Of a stretch of DNA of 64,000 nt, positions 35,325 through 44,095 are shown one piece after another. Each line of letters opens with the position of its first letter. Position 1 is the stretch's first letter. The stretch is from Pseudomonas marginalis (GTDB lineage: Bacteria; Pseudomonadota; Gammaproteobacteria; Pseudomonadales; Pseudomonadaceae). The stretch lies in assembly GCF_001645105.1 (NCBI RefSeq), contig NZ_LKEG01000036.1, positions 194,493-258,492 of the forward strand. Direction: 5' to 3'. Below the pieces are notes generated by a model. The model saw nothing but the letters and a program-made list of their open reading frames with translations, did no database searches and was not told the DNA's origin. A program made the translations under genes and the position numbers.

Positions 35325-36272
35325 ATGCTCAAGCCTATCTTGCGGACAGTTGCGGCCATGACCTTTGTCGCACTGTCATCGACTGCACACGCTTACGATT
35401 TGCCCGGACTCAACCTGGGCAGCACCAGTTTCTACGACGGCTCACCGGCACCGGCCGGCCCTGGCTGGTACCTGGAGGAGTACCTGACGTACTCCCGCGC
35501 CAGCCGTTTCAACGACGCCAACGGCCACAAGCTGGCGTTGCCCAAACAGGATCTGGAAGTGGTGGCGCCGACCACGCAGATCATCTACCTCGGTCAACCT
35601 TTGGCCAATGGCGCCATGCCCGGCTTCACCTTGATCAACACCTCGCTGGCCCATGTGGATGTCGATGATGGTTTGCATAACGCCGCGTTGAGTGCTCGTG
35701 AAGGCTTCGGCGACGTGACGCTTGGCGCCTTCCTGCAACTGCCGACCCTGAGCCGGGCCGATGGCAGCCCGCTGTTGACCCAGCGCGTCGAGGCCGATGT
35801 GTCGGTGCCGGTGGGGGCTTATAACCGCAATCGTTCGATCAACCCTGGCAGCAACTTCTGGTCATTCAACCCGTATTATGCGGCGACGTACTGGTTCAAC
35901 CCGAAATGGTCGGCGAGCGGGCGTTTCATGTACCTGTGGAACGGCAAGAACGATGATCCACAGGCAGGCTTTGGGGATGTTTCCGATACCCAGGCCGGCC
36001 AGGCCTTGCATGCCAACCTGACGCTGCAATATGCCTTGAACCAACAACTGAGCGTGGGGGTGAATGGCTACTGGTTGAAGCAGATCACCGACACCCAGGT
36101 CGATGGGCACGACGTGAGTGGGCGGCGGGAAAAGGTCTGGGCCATGGGCCCAGGCCTGGTCTATGCCTTCAACAAGGAAAACGTGCTGTCGGTGAACGCC
36201 TACTTCGAGCAGCAGGCTGAGAACCGCACTCAGGGCAACAAACTGGTGCTCAATTGGCTGCACAAGTTCTAG
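35325..36272 (+). CDS. SphA/phenol MetA-pathway family outer-membrane protein
   Basis: A 315-residue protein with a signal peptide (MLKPILRTVAAMTF...AHA, cut near residue 23) and repeated amphipathic beta-strands ending in LVLNWLHKF, which fits an outer-membrane barrel. The layout LNLGSTSFYDGSPAPAGPGWYLEEYL matches the putative transporter family often encoded in phenol and aromatic operons. The ATG at 35325 follows AGGA. It is third in the sigma-54 transcript, 81 bases after calA. A role in aromatic uptake is inferred from context. Its last 23 bases overlap the convergent MFS gene. Confidence 0.8.
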   Translation: MLKPILRTVAAMTFVALSSTAHAYDLPGLNLGSTSFYDGSPAPAGPGWYLEEYLTYSRASRFNDANGHKLALPKQDLEVVAPTTQIIYLGQPLANGAMPGFTLINTSLAHVDVDDGLHNAALSAREGFGDVTLGAFLQLPTLSRADGSPLLTQRVEADVSVPVGAYNRNRSINPGSNFWSFNPYYAATYWFNPKWSASGRFMYLWNGKNDDPQAGFGDVSDTQAGQALHANLTLQYALNQQLSVGVNGYWLKQITDTQVDGHDVSGRREKVWAMGPGLVYAFNKENVLSVNAYFEQQAENRTQGNKLVLNWLHKF

Positions 36273-37458
36273 GTGGCGCGGCCCGCACCATCACGCTGAT
36301 GATGGTCAGCGCGGCAATCACTACCCCGGGGGAGGTCGCCAGTAGGACCCCCGCGGTGCCGGCGCCGGCTGCGAGCAGTTGGCCGGCCGCCAGCGGCCCG
36401 GCCACCGAACCCAGGCGGCCGACGGCTACCGCGGCACCGACGCCGGTAGCGCGTACCGAGGTGGGGTAGGAGGGCGGTGCCGACGCGTACAGCACCAACT
36501 GCGCGGCCATGACGAACAAGCCGGCGGCAAAGCCGGCAATCGCCATGGGCACGATGCCCACTGAGAGTCCGACGCCCGCGAGGGCCGCCAGCAACCCGGC
36601 GTACACGCACAACACCACTTTGACGGCATTGCAGCGGTCCAGCAGCACGCCGCCAAGCAGTGAACCCAGAGCGCCGCCGATATTGAAGAGCATCTGCACC
36701 ATGCCCGCCTGGGGTTTGCTGAAGCCTTGTTCCAGCAACAGCGACGGCAGCCAGTTGAGCAGCATGTACATCACGGTCAGGGTGAAGAAGTAGCTGAGCC
36801 ACAACGCCAGTGTGGTGCGCGCGCGACCCTCGCCGAACAGCGCCTGGGACGTGGAAGGGCGGGCGCCGGGGGTGTTGTCGCGCTGTTGGCGAAAGGCGCT
36901 GGATTCAGGCAGCAACAGGATCATCAACGGCACGGCCAGCAAGGGCGCCAGGCCGCCGATGATAAAGGTGGTTTGCCAGTGTTCACTGGAAAACATCGCT
37001 ACCACGGCAGCCAAGGCGCCACCCAGCGGTACGCCGCAGTACATCACGCTGATGGCGGTGCCGCGCTTGTGCTCACTGACCGCTTCGGCGCACAGGGCGA
37101 TCAGGTTGGGCAGTGCCGCGCCCAGCCCCAGGCCGGTCAGGAAACGCACCAGCAACAGGCCCGAGTAGCTGTCGACAAACGCGGTGCTCAGGGAAAACAC
37201 CCCGAACAGCAGCACTGCCATCACCAGGATTTTCTTACGCCCGATTCGGTCGGCGACCCAACCGCCGAAGAACGCCCCCGGCAGCAGGCCAATGATGCCG
37301 ACGCTGAAGACCCAGCCGAGCATCTTCGGGTCCAGGGCGAACGTTTGACGTAACCCGGCGGCGGCGGTGCCGGCGGCTTGCAGATCGAACCCCTCGATCA
37401 GCGCAACGATAAAGCACAACGCAATAGTCAGCGTCGAACGACGCGATGGACTGTCCAT
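36250..37458 (-). CDS. MFS transporter, aromatic acid:H+ symporter family
   Basis: A 402-residue MFS permease with twelve hydrophobic segments. The early motif LCFIVALIEGFDLQAAGTA, with acidic residues in helix 1, and the loop-2 motif GGWVADRIGRKK are typical of aromatic acid symporters such as MhpT and PcaK. Import of ferulate or another hydroxycinnamate is likely from the neighbours. The ATG at 37458 has GAGG spaced seven bases on the minus strand; a TTG six bases upstream does not. Its stop lies 23 bases inside the end of the convergent SphA-like gene. Confidence 0.9.
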   Translation of the reverse strand: MDSPSRRSTLTIALCFIVALIEGFDLQAAGTAAAGLRQTFALDPKMLGWVFSVGIIGLLPGAFFGGWVADRIGRKKILVMAVLLFGVFSLSTAFVDSYSGLLLVRFLTGLGLGAALPNLIALCAEAVSEHKRGTAISVMYCGVPLGGALAAVVAMFSSEHWQTTFIIGGLAPLLAVPLMILLLPESSAFRQQRDNTPGARPSTSQALFGEGRARTTLALWLSYFFTLTVMYMLLNWLPSLLLEQGFSKPQAGMVQMLFNIGGALGSLLGGVLLDRCNAVKVVLCVYAGLLAALAGVGLSVGIVPMAIAGFAAGLFVMAAQLVLYASAPPSYPTSVRATGVGAAVAVGRLGSVAGPLAAGQLLAAGAGTAGVLLATSPGVVIAALTIISVMVRAAPPRTCAAN

Positions 37459-37766
37459 GGGCAAACCTCATTGTTGTTTTTATGGGGATGGCGAGCTTCA
37501 GTGGCTGCTGGCGATTAAGATAACAAAGATAACTAAAAAATGAATCGCGGATAAAAACCCTTAAAAAATAAGAATAAATCGATCAAAAACATGTTGTTAT
37601 GATTGAGATCCATATAAAGCTGAAAAATAGATAGTTTTATTAATGTTCGATTATCGCTCAGTTGCAGTTGACGAGCGCCCTCGGCTGTTTCCATTCTTGG
37701 CTCGCAAAGCCGACTGGGCCGAGCGTGTGACACCCCAAAAACAACAACAAAAAATGGACATCGAAC
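37459..37766. other. AT-rich intergenic region between MFS and OprD genes
   Basis: A 308-base gap distinctly richer in A and T than the surroundings, especially 37515-37645. It must hold the divergent promoters for the MFS and OprD genes. I see no credible gene. ATAACTA (37529-37535) and ATAGTTT (37631-37637) resemble half of the ferR operator at 39729-39749 but are 95 bases apart, so I do not call an operator. Confidence 0.5.
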
Positions 37767-39095
37767 ATGCCAGAACTCCCGATGGAGGACGCCGTTGCGG
37801 CTGCGTCAGTCTCCTGTGTGTCGAACAACCTTTCACGCCTGCTGCTGGCGTCGCTGGCCTTGAGCGTGCTGCCCACCACCCCGCTGTGGGCGGCAGGCTT
37901 TATCGACGACAGCCACGGTACCTTGACCCTGCGCAATTACTACCTCGACCGTGACTACAAGGACGACGGTGCGAAGACCGCTGCACGGGAATGGGCCCAG
38001 GCGTTCATCCTCAACCTGGAATCGGGATACACCCCAGGCCCAGTGGGCTTTGGCCTGGATGTGCGTGGGTTGATGGGGGTCAAGCTTGACTCGTCACCGG
38101 ACCGCAGCGGCACCGAGTTGTTGCCGGTGTCGGCCAGCGACAAGCGTGCCGCCGATGAATACGCGCGCCTGGCCCCGACCGCCAAGCTGCGGTTTGCCCA
38201 AACCACGGTGAAGGCGGGTGACGTGTCGATCTTCCTGCCGTTCGCCTTCGCCAGCCCGTCGCGCCTGTTGCCGCAGACCTTTCGCGGCACCACCCTGAGT
38301 TCCAAGGACATCGAGGGCCTGACCCTCAACACCGGCTATATCGACCGTATCAACAAGCGCGACTCCACGGACTACCAGGCCATGACCGTGGCCTCGCCCA
38401 ACCGGCGTTTCAATGCCACCGCCACCACCTCGCACCTGGCTTACGTCGGCGGTGACTACCAGGTCAACAAAGACCTGAGCCTGCGCGTTTATCACTCGCA
38501 GGTCGCGGACCTCTACCAGCAGGACACCCTGGCGTTGCTGCATAACCTGCCGGTGGGGGATGGCGTGCTCACCAGTGACCTGCGCAGCTTCTTCAGTCGC
38601 GAGGACGGCAGTGCCAAGGCCGGGAACGTGGATAACCGCAACCTCTCGGCGCTGTTTGGTTACCGCCTGGGCGGCCACCGCGTGAGCCTTGGCTACATGC
38701 ATTCAAGCGGCGAGACCGCCACGCCCTATATTTCCGGCACCGAGTTGATGGGCATGAGCGAGCTGACCATGAGTTCGGACTTTCTCAACGCCAAGGAGCG
38801 CACCTGGCAGGCCATCTATGACTACGATTTCGCCGCAGCGGGTGTGCCGGGGCTGAAGAGCCGGCTGCGCTATGTGCGCGGCGACAACATCGAATTGGCG
38901 GCTTTCAACGCCGAGGATCGCAAGGAGCGCGAGTTCCAGATGGAGCTGGGCTACGTGATTCAGAGCGGCCCGCTGAAGAACGTCGGGTTCATGGCGCGCA
39001 AGTCGATCTACCGCAATGACTTCCCAAGCGGCGCAGCCTTTCGCGACGAAAACCAGACCCGCTTCCTGGTGCTCTACACCGTGGCGCTCTGGTAG
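37767..39095 (+). CDS. OprD family outer-membrane porin
   Basis: A 442-residue OprD-type 18-strand channel for small carboxylates. After an unusual 20-residue N-terminal extension a signal peptide (NLSRLLLASLALSVLPTTPLWAA) is followed by GFIDDSHGTLTLRNYYLDRD, the canonical OprD start. The C-terminus ends FLVLYTVALW. It probably admits hydroxycinnamates or vanillate, given ferulate genes next to it and the MFS importer behind it. The ribosome binding site is weak; ATG 37782 is an alternative. Confidence 0.92.
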   Translation: MPELPMEDAVAAASVSCVSNNLSRLLLASLALSVLPTTPLWAAGFIDDSHGTLTLRNYYLDRDYKDDGAKTAAREWAQAFILNLESGYTPGPVGFGLDVRGLMGVKLDSSPDRSGTELLPVSASDKRAADEYARLAPTAKLRFAQTTVKAGDVSIFLPFAFASPSRLLPQTFRGTTLSSKDIEGLTLNTGYIDRINKRDSTDYQAMTVASPNRRFNATATTSHLAYVGGDYQVNKDLSLRVYHSQVADLYQQDTLALLHNLPVGDGVLTSDLRSFFSREDGSAKAGNVDNRNLSALFGYRLGGHRVSLGYMHSSGETATPYISGTELMGMSELTMSSDFLNAKERTWQAIYDYDFAAAGVPGLKSRLRYVRGDNIELAAFNAEDRKEREFQMELGYVIQSGPLKNVGFMARKSIYRNDFPSGAAFRDENQTRFLVLYTVALW

Positions 39096-39100
39096 GCCGA

Positions 39101-39589
39101 TCAGTCCTGATAGACCTTCTTGAGCAAGCGCAGCAGTTCTTCACGTTCCTGGCTGTCCAGGGCGGCGGTAGCGTCCTGGTCGCTCTGGGCGGCGATTTCC
39201 TTGAGCGCTTTGAGCAGGGTTTCACCGGTCTTGCTGAGGAAGATCCCGTAGGAGCGTTTGTCCGGCTTGCAGCGGACCCGCACGGCGAGGGCGCGGCTCT
39301 CCAGCTTGTTCAGCAGGGGCACCACCTGGGGTGGCTCAATCGCCAGCGCACGGGCCAGGTCGGCCTGCATCAGCCCAGGGTTCTGCTCGATGATCGCCAG
39401 GGCCGAGAACTGCGCGGGACGCAGGTCGTGGTCCGACAGCCGGCCGATCAGGTTCTGGAACAGCTTGAGCTGGGCGCGGCGCATGGCGTAACCGATCAGA
39501 TCGTCCAGGGCTGAATCCAGCGGCGGCCGCACCTCCTCGTTGTCGGGCAGGGCCGGGCTGGGGGCGGCGATGTTGGAAGGCTTGGCCAT
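39101..39589 (-). CDS. ferR: MarR family repressor of the ferulate operon
   Basis: A 162-residue MarR protein. The winged helix-turn-helix runs from about residue 55 to 115 (RPAQFSALAIIEQNPGLMQADLARALAIEPPQVVPLLNKLE), flanked by dimerisation helices. In Pseudomonas and Sphingobium, MarR proteins next to ech/fcs genes are derepressed by hydroxycinnamoyl-CoA. It is divergent from ech, with a 21-bp inverted repeat over the ech -35 element. The ATG at 39589 (MAKPSNIA) is preferred to an upstream start. Confidence 0.88.
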   Translation of the reverse strand: MAKPSNIAAPSPALPDNEEVRPPLDSALDDLIGYAMRRAQLKLFQNLIGRLSDHDLRPAQFSALAIIEQNPGLMQADLARALAIEPPQVVPLLNKLESRALAVRVRCKPDKRSYGIFLSKTGETLLKALKEIAAQSDQDATAALDSQEREELLRLLKKVYQD

Positions 39590-39728
39590 TAACAGTGCAA
39601 TCCTCAAGAGGTGGAGGTTAAGAAGGCTATCTAGTTTGCCGAGGTTGGCGAGCCCTGGCTATGCCGACGTTTCACAACACCAGAAAAACGCAGGTTTTAC
39701 ACCGGGAAAATATTGGTTATCCAGATTA

Positions 39729-39765
39729 ATAGTTAATTGACATAACTATATTTGCGGTTTAATTT
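39729..39765 (+). promoter_or_regulatory. ech promoter with overlapping MarR-type operator
   Basis: ATAGTTA (39729-39735) and TAACTAT (39743-39749) form a perfect inverted repeat with a 7-base spacer. The spacer holds the -35 hexamer TTGACA (39737-39742); a -10 such as TAATTT (39760-39765) is 17 bases downstream. A repressor on this dyad would block RNA polymerase. The repeat is seen; FerR as the bound protein is inferred. Confidence 0.82.
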
Positions 39766-39801
39766 CGACTCATCTTCACACCAGAACAAGAGCGTACCGC
39801 C

Positions 39802-40632
39802 ATGAGCAATTACGAAGGCCGTTGGACCACAGTCAAGGTTGAGATCGAGGAAGGCATCGCCTGGGTCATCCTCAACCGTCCGGAAAAACGCAACGCCATG
39901 AGCCCGACCCTGAACCGGGAAATGATCGACGTGCTGGAAACCCTGGAGCAGGATCCTGCCGCCGGCGTACTGGTACTGACCGGTGCCGGCGAAGCCTGGA
40001 CGGCCGGCATGGACCTCAAGGAATACTTCCGCGAAGTGGATGCCGGGCCGGAGATCCTCCAGGAAAAAATCCGCCGCGAAGCCTCGCAATGGCAATGGAA
40101 ACTGCTGCGCATGTATGCCAAGCCGACCATCGCCATGGTCAATGGCTGGTGCTTCGGCGGCGGCTTCAGCCCACTGGTGGCGTGCGACCTGGCGATCTGC
40201 GCCGACGAAGCCACCTTCGGCCTCTCGGAAATCAACTGGGGCATCCCGCCGGGCAACCTGGTGAGCAAAGCCATGGCCGACACCGTGGGCCATCGCCAAT
40301 CGCTGTACTACATCATGACCGGCAAGACCTTCGGCGGGCAGAAAGCCGCCGAAATGGGCCTGGTCAACGAAAGCGTGCCCCTGGCGCAACTGCGCGAAGT
40401 GACCATCGAACTGGCGCGCAACCTGCTCGAGAAAAACCCGGTGGTGCTGCGCGCGGCCAAGCATGGCTTCAAGCGCTGCCGCGAACTGACCTGGGAGCAG
40501 AACGAGGATTACCTCTACGCCAAGCTCGATCAGTCGCGCCTGCTCGACACCGAAGGCGGTCGCGAGCAGGGCATGAAACAGTTCCTCGACGACAAGAGCA
40601 TCAAGCCTGGCCTGCAGGCGTATAAACGCTGA
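39802..40632 (+). CDS. ech: p-Hydroxycinnamoyl-CoA hydratase/lyase
   Basis: A 276-residue crotonase-fold enzyme that hydrates feruloyl-, caffeoyl- or coumaroyl-CoA and splits it into the benzaldehyde (vanillin for ferulate) and acetyl-CoA. Every residue known from the P. fluorescens AN103 enzyme is in the same place: Tyr75, Ser123, Glu143 and Tyr239. The oxyanion-hole segment TAGMDLKEYF and CFGGGFS are intact. It is first in the ech-vdh-fcs-aat-acd operon behind the MarR-type operator. Confidence 0.97.
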   Translation: MSNYEGRWTTVKVEIEEGIAWVILNRPEKRNAMSPTLNREMIDVLETLEQDPAAGVLVLTGAGEAWTAGMDLKEYFREVDAGPEILQEKIRREASQWQWKLLRMYAKPTIAMVNGWCFGGGFSPLVACDLAICADEATFGLSEINWGIPPGNLVSKAMADTVGHRQSLYYIMTGKTFGGQKAAEMGLVNESVPLAQLREVTIELARNLLEKNPVVLRAAKHGFKRCRELTWEQNEDYLYAKLDQSRLLDTEGGREQGMKQFLDDKSIKPGLQAYKR

Positions 40633-40708
40633 AGGGCGCGGCCGCCTGGCCGCGCCGCTGTACCCCGCTTGAACGTATTCCCGATAAAGACAATAAAGAG
40701 GAATCACC

Positions 40709-42157
40709 ATGCTGGACGTGCCCCTGTTGATCGGCGGCCAGTCGTGCGCCGCCCGCGACGGTCGAACCTTCGAGCGCCGCAACCCGGTGACCGGTGAAGT
40801 CGTCTCGCGGGTCGCCGCAGCGACCCTGGAAGATGCCGACGCCGCCGTCGCCGCCGCTCAAGCCGCGTTCCCCACCTGGGCAGCGCTGGCCCCCAACGAG
40901 CGCCGCACCCGTTTGCTCAAGGCGGCCGAGCAATTGCAGGCGCGCAGCGCGGAATTTATCGCTGCGGCCGGTGAGACCGGCGCCATGGCCAACTGGTACG
41001 GCTTCAACGTGCGCCTGGCGGCCAATATGCTCCGCGAAGCCGCGTCGATGACCACCCAGATCACCGGCGACGTCATTCCCTCCGATGTCCCCGGCAGTTT
41101 CGCCATGGCCCTGCGTCAGCCCTGCGGCGTGGTGCTGGGCATCGCGCCGTGGAATGCCCCGGTCATCCTCGCCACGCGGGCTATCGCCATGCCGCTGGCC
41201 TGCGGCAATACCGTGGTGCTCAAGGCCTCGGAATTGAGCCCGGCGGTGCACCGCCTGATTGGCCAGGTGCTGCAGGACGCCGGGTTGGGCGATGGCGTGG
41301 TCAACGTGATCAGCAATGCCCCAGAGGATGCCGCCGCGATTGTCGAGCGGCTGATCGCCAACCCGGCCGTGCGCCGGGTCAACTTCACGGGTTCGACCCA
41401 CGTGGGGCGGATTGTCGGCGAACTCTCGGCGCGTCACCTCAAACCGGCCCTGCTGGAGTTGGGCGGCAAGGCGCCGCTGCTGGTGCTCGACGACGCCGAC
41501 CTCGACGCAGCAGTGGCGGCGGCAGCATTTGGTGCCTACTTCAACCAGGGGCAGATTTGCATGTCCACTGAACGCTTGATTGTCGATGCCAAGGTCGCCG
41601 ATGCGTTCACCGCCAAGCTGGCGGCCAAGGTCGCGACCCTGCGCGCGGGCAACCCCGAGGCGGCGGATTCAGTGCTGGGGTCGCTGGTGGACGCCCGTGC
41701 CGGCACGCGCATCAAGGCGTTGATCGACGATGCCCTCGCCAAAGGTGCACGGCTGGTGGTGGGCGGCCAATTGGAAGGCAGCATCCTGCAGCCGACCCTG
41801 ATCGATGGCGTCACCGAACACATGCGTTTGTACCGCGAAGAGTCCTTCGGCCCGGTGGCGGTGCTGCTGCGCGGTGACGGAGACGAAGCCCTGCTGCGCC
41901 TGGCCAACGACTCTGAGTTCGGCCTGTCGGCGGCGATCTTCAGTCGCGACACCGGGCGTGCGCTGGCCCTGGCGCAACGGGTGGAGTCGGGCATTTGCCA
42001 TATCAACGGCCCGACCGTGCACGACGAGGCGCAGATGCCGTTTGGCGGGGTCAAGTCCAGCGGCTACGGCAGCTTTGGCGGCAAGGCTTCGATTGAACAC
42101 TTTACGCAATTGCGTTGGGTCACCTTGCAGAACGGGCCGCGGCATTACCCGATCTGA
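40709..42157 (+). CDS. vdh: Vanillin dehydrogenase
   Basis: A 482-residue aldehyde dehydrogenase. Catalytic Glu250 (LLELGGKAP) and Cys284 (NQGQICMSTE) are present, with APWNAP near 146-151. The C-terminus QLRWVTLQNGPRHYPI is typical of Pseudomonas Vdh. It oxidises vanillin and 4-hydroxybenzaldehyde to vanillate and 4-hydroxybenzoate with NAD. It sits between ech and fcs, 76 bases after ech with AGAGGA as ribosome binding site. Confidence 0.95.
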   Translation: MLDVPLLIGGQSCAARDGRTFERRNPVTGEVVSRVAAATLEDADAAVAAAQAAFPTWAALAPNERRTRLLKAAEQLQARSAEFIAAAGETGAMANWYGFNVRLAANMLREAASMTTQITGDVIPSDVPGSFAMALRQPCGVVLGIAPWNAPVILATRAIAMPLACGNTVVLKASELSPAVHRLIGQVLQDAGLGDGVVNVISNAPEDAAAIVERLIANPAVRRVNFTGSTHVGRIVGELSARHLKPALLELGGKAPLLVLDDADLDAAVAAAAFGAYFNQGQICMSTERLIVDAKVADAFTAKLAAKVATLRAGNPEAADSVLGSLVDARAGTRIKALIDDALAKGARLVVGGQLEGSILQPTLIDGVTEHMRLYREESFGPVAVLLRGDGDEALLRLANDSEFGLSAAIFSRDTGRALALAQRVESGICHINGPTVHDEAQMPFGGVKSSGYGSFGGKASIEHFTQLRWVTLQNGPRHYPI

Positions 42158-42220
42158 ACAAGGCGCGGCGACATAACAATAACAAGGCGGCGTTGATCCG
42201 CCTTGATGGAGGACATCCTT

Positions 42221-44095
42221 GTGAGTTCCGAATTCCGACCGCAACCCCAGCCCACGCCGCGATACCGCGAGGTGTCCATCGGCCACGCGCCGGTGCAGGT
42301 CACTGAAGAACAGGGCGTGCTGCACATGCGTTCCCTGGAGCCGCTGGGTGAATTACCGGCACGCTTGCTCGATCGTTTGGTGCATTGGGCCCAGGTGCGG
42401 CCCGAGCAAACATTTATCGCCGCACGCCAGGCCGGTGGTGATTGGCGTCGTGTCAGCTACAGGGAAATGCTCGACAGCGTGCGCGCGATTGCCCAGGGCC
42501 TGCTGCGTTACGGCCTCTCGGCGGACAAACCGCTGGCATTACTGTCTGGCAACGACATCGAGCATCTGCAGGTGGCCCTCGGCGCGATGTACGCCGGAAT
42601 CCCTTACTGCCCGGTGTCGCCGGCGTATTCATTGTTGTCCCAGGATTTCGCCAAGCTGCGGCATGTGTGCAACCTGCTGCAACCGGGCTTGGTGTTCGTC
42701 AGCGATGCGTCTGCTTACCAACGTGCAATCGACGCCGTATTGCCGGCCGAGACCCCGTTGATCAGCGTGCGCGGCCACGCGCCGGGGCGCACTCAGGCCA
42801 GCTTCGCCAGCCTGCTGCAAACGCCGGGTGGCGCTGAGGCCGAAGCGGCGTTCAAGGCCACCGGCCCCGACAGCATCGCCAAGTTTCTCTTTACCTCGGG
42901 CTCCACCAAGTTGCCCAAAGCGGTCGTCACCACCCAACGCATGCTCTGCGCCAATCAACAGATGCTGCTGCAGACGTTCCCGGTGTTCGGTGAGGAACCG
43001 CCGGTACTGGTCGACTGGCTGCCGTGGAACCACACCTTCGGCGGCAGCCACAACGTCGGCATCGTGCTCTACAACGGCGGTACGTTTTACCTCGACGACG
43101 GCAAGCCGACGGTCCAGGGCTTTGCCGAGACCCTGCGCAACCTCAAGGACGTGTCGCCCACGGCCTACCTGACGGTGCCCAAGGGCTGGGAAGAACTGGT
43201 CAACGCCCTGGAGCAGGACGCTGAGTTGCGCGAGCGCTTTTTCGCGCGGATGAAACTGTTCTTCTTCGCCGCCGCCGGCCTGTCGCAAAGTATCTGGGAC
43301 CGCCTCGACCACGTGGCCGAACGGCACTGCGGTGAACGTATCCGCATGATGGCCGGGCTGGGCATGACCGAAGCCGCGCCGTCCTGCACCTTTACCACCG
43401 GGCCGCTGTCGATGGCCGGGTATATCGGGTTACCCGCACCGGGCTGCGAGGTGCGCCTGGTGCCGCTGGACGGCAAATTCGAGGGACGCTTTCGCGGGCC
43501 GCACATCATGCCCGGTTACTGGCGGGCGCCCGAGCAGACCGCCGAGGTGTTCGACGAACTGGGTTTCTATTGTTCGGGCGACGCGATCAAGCTCGCCGAC
43601 CCGCAGCAACCGCAACTGGGGCTGATGTTCGACGGACGCATTGCCGAGGACTTCAAGCTCTCCTCAGGCGTGTTTGTCAGCGTTGGGCCGCTGCGCAATC
43701 GTGCGGTGCTCGAAGGCTCGCCCTATGTACAGGACCTGGTGATTGCCGCGCCGGACCGCGAATGCCTGGGGGCCCTGGTGTTCCCCAGGCTCTACGAGTG
43801 TCGCCGGCTGGCGGGCTTGAGCACCGACGCCAGTGACGCCGAGGTGCTGGCCAGCGCGCCGGTGCGCGCGTGGTTTAGTGACTGGCTGCAGCGGCTCAAT
43901 CGCGAGGCCACCGGCAATGCCAGTCGCTTGGAGTGGATTGCTGTGTTGGATGAGCCGGCGTCCATCGACCGTGGGGAAATCACCGACAAAGGCTCGATCA
44001 ACCAGCGTGCGGTGTTGCAATGGCGCGCGGCGAGGGTCGAGGCGTTGTATCGCGGTGAAGACCCGACCATCCTGCGCGCCGGACCCAAGCCTTGA
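42221..44095 (+). CDS. fcs: Feruloyl-CoA synthase
   Basis: A 624-residue ANL-superfamily ligase that activates ferulate with ATP and CoA. The phosphate loop is [15 protein letters not shown], followed by adenylate-site motifs [12 protein letters not shown] and [11 protein letters not shown]. The start is GTG 42221: GGAGG at 42208-42212 sits eight bases before it, whereas the in-frame TTG 42203 and ATG 42206 would place that Shine-Dalgarno inside the gene. It ends overlapping the next gene by four bases. Confidence 0.95.
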   Translation: MSSEFRPQPQPTPRYREVSIGHAPVQVTEEQGVLHMRSLEPLGELPARLLDRLVHWAQVRPEQTFIAARQAGGDWRRVSYREMLDSVRAIAQGLLRYGLSADKPLALLSGNDIEHLQVALGAMYAGIPYCPVSPAYSLLSQDFAKLRHVCNLLQPGLVFVSDASAYQRAIDAVLPAETPLISVRGHAPGRTQASFASLLQTPGGAEAEAAFKATGPDSIAKFLFTSGSTKLPKAVVTTQRMLCANQQMLLQTFPVFGEEPPVLVDWLPWNHTFGGSHNVGIVLYNGGTFYLDDGKPTVQGFAETLRNLKDVSPTAYLTVPKGWEELVNALEQDAELRERFFARMKLFFFAAAGLSQSIWDRLDHVAERHCGERIRMMAGLGMTEAAPSCTFTTGPLSMAGYIGLPAPGCEVRLVPLDGKFEGRFRGPHIMPGYWRAPEQTAEVFDELGFYCSGDAIKLADPQQPQLGLMFDGRIAEDFKLSSGVFVSVGPLRNRAVLEGSPYVQDLVIAAPDRECLGALVFPRLYECRRLAGLSTDASDAEVLASAPVRAWFSDWLQRLNREATGNASRLEWIAVLDEPASIDRGEITDKGSINQRAVLQWRAARVEALYRGEDPTILRAGPKP

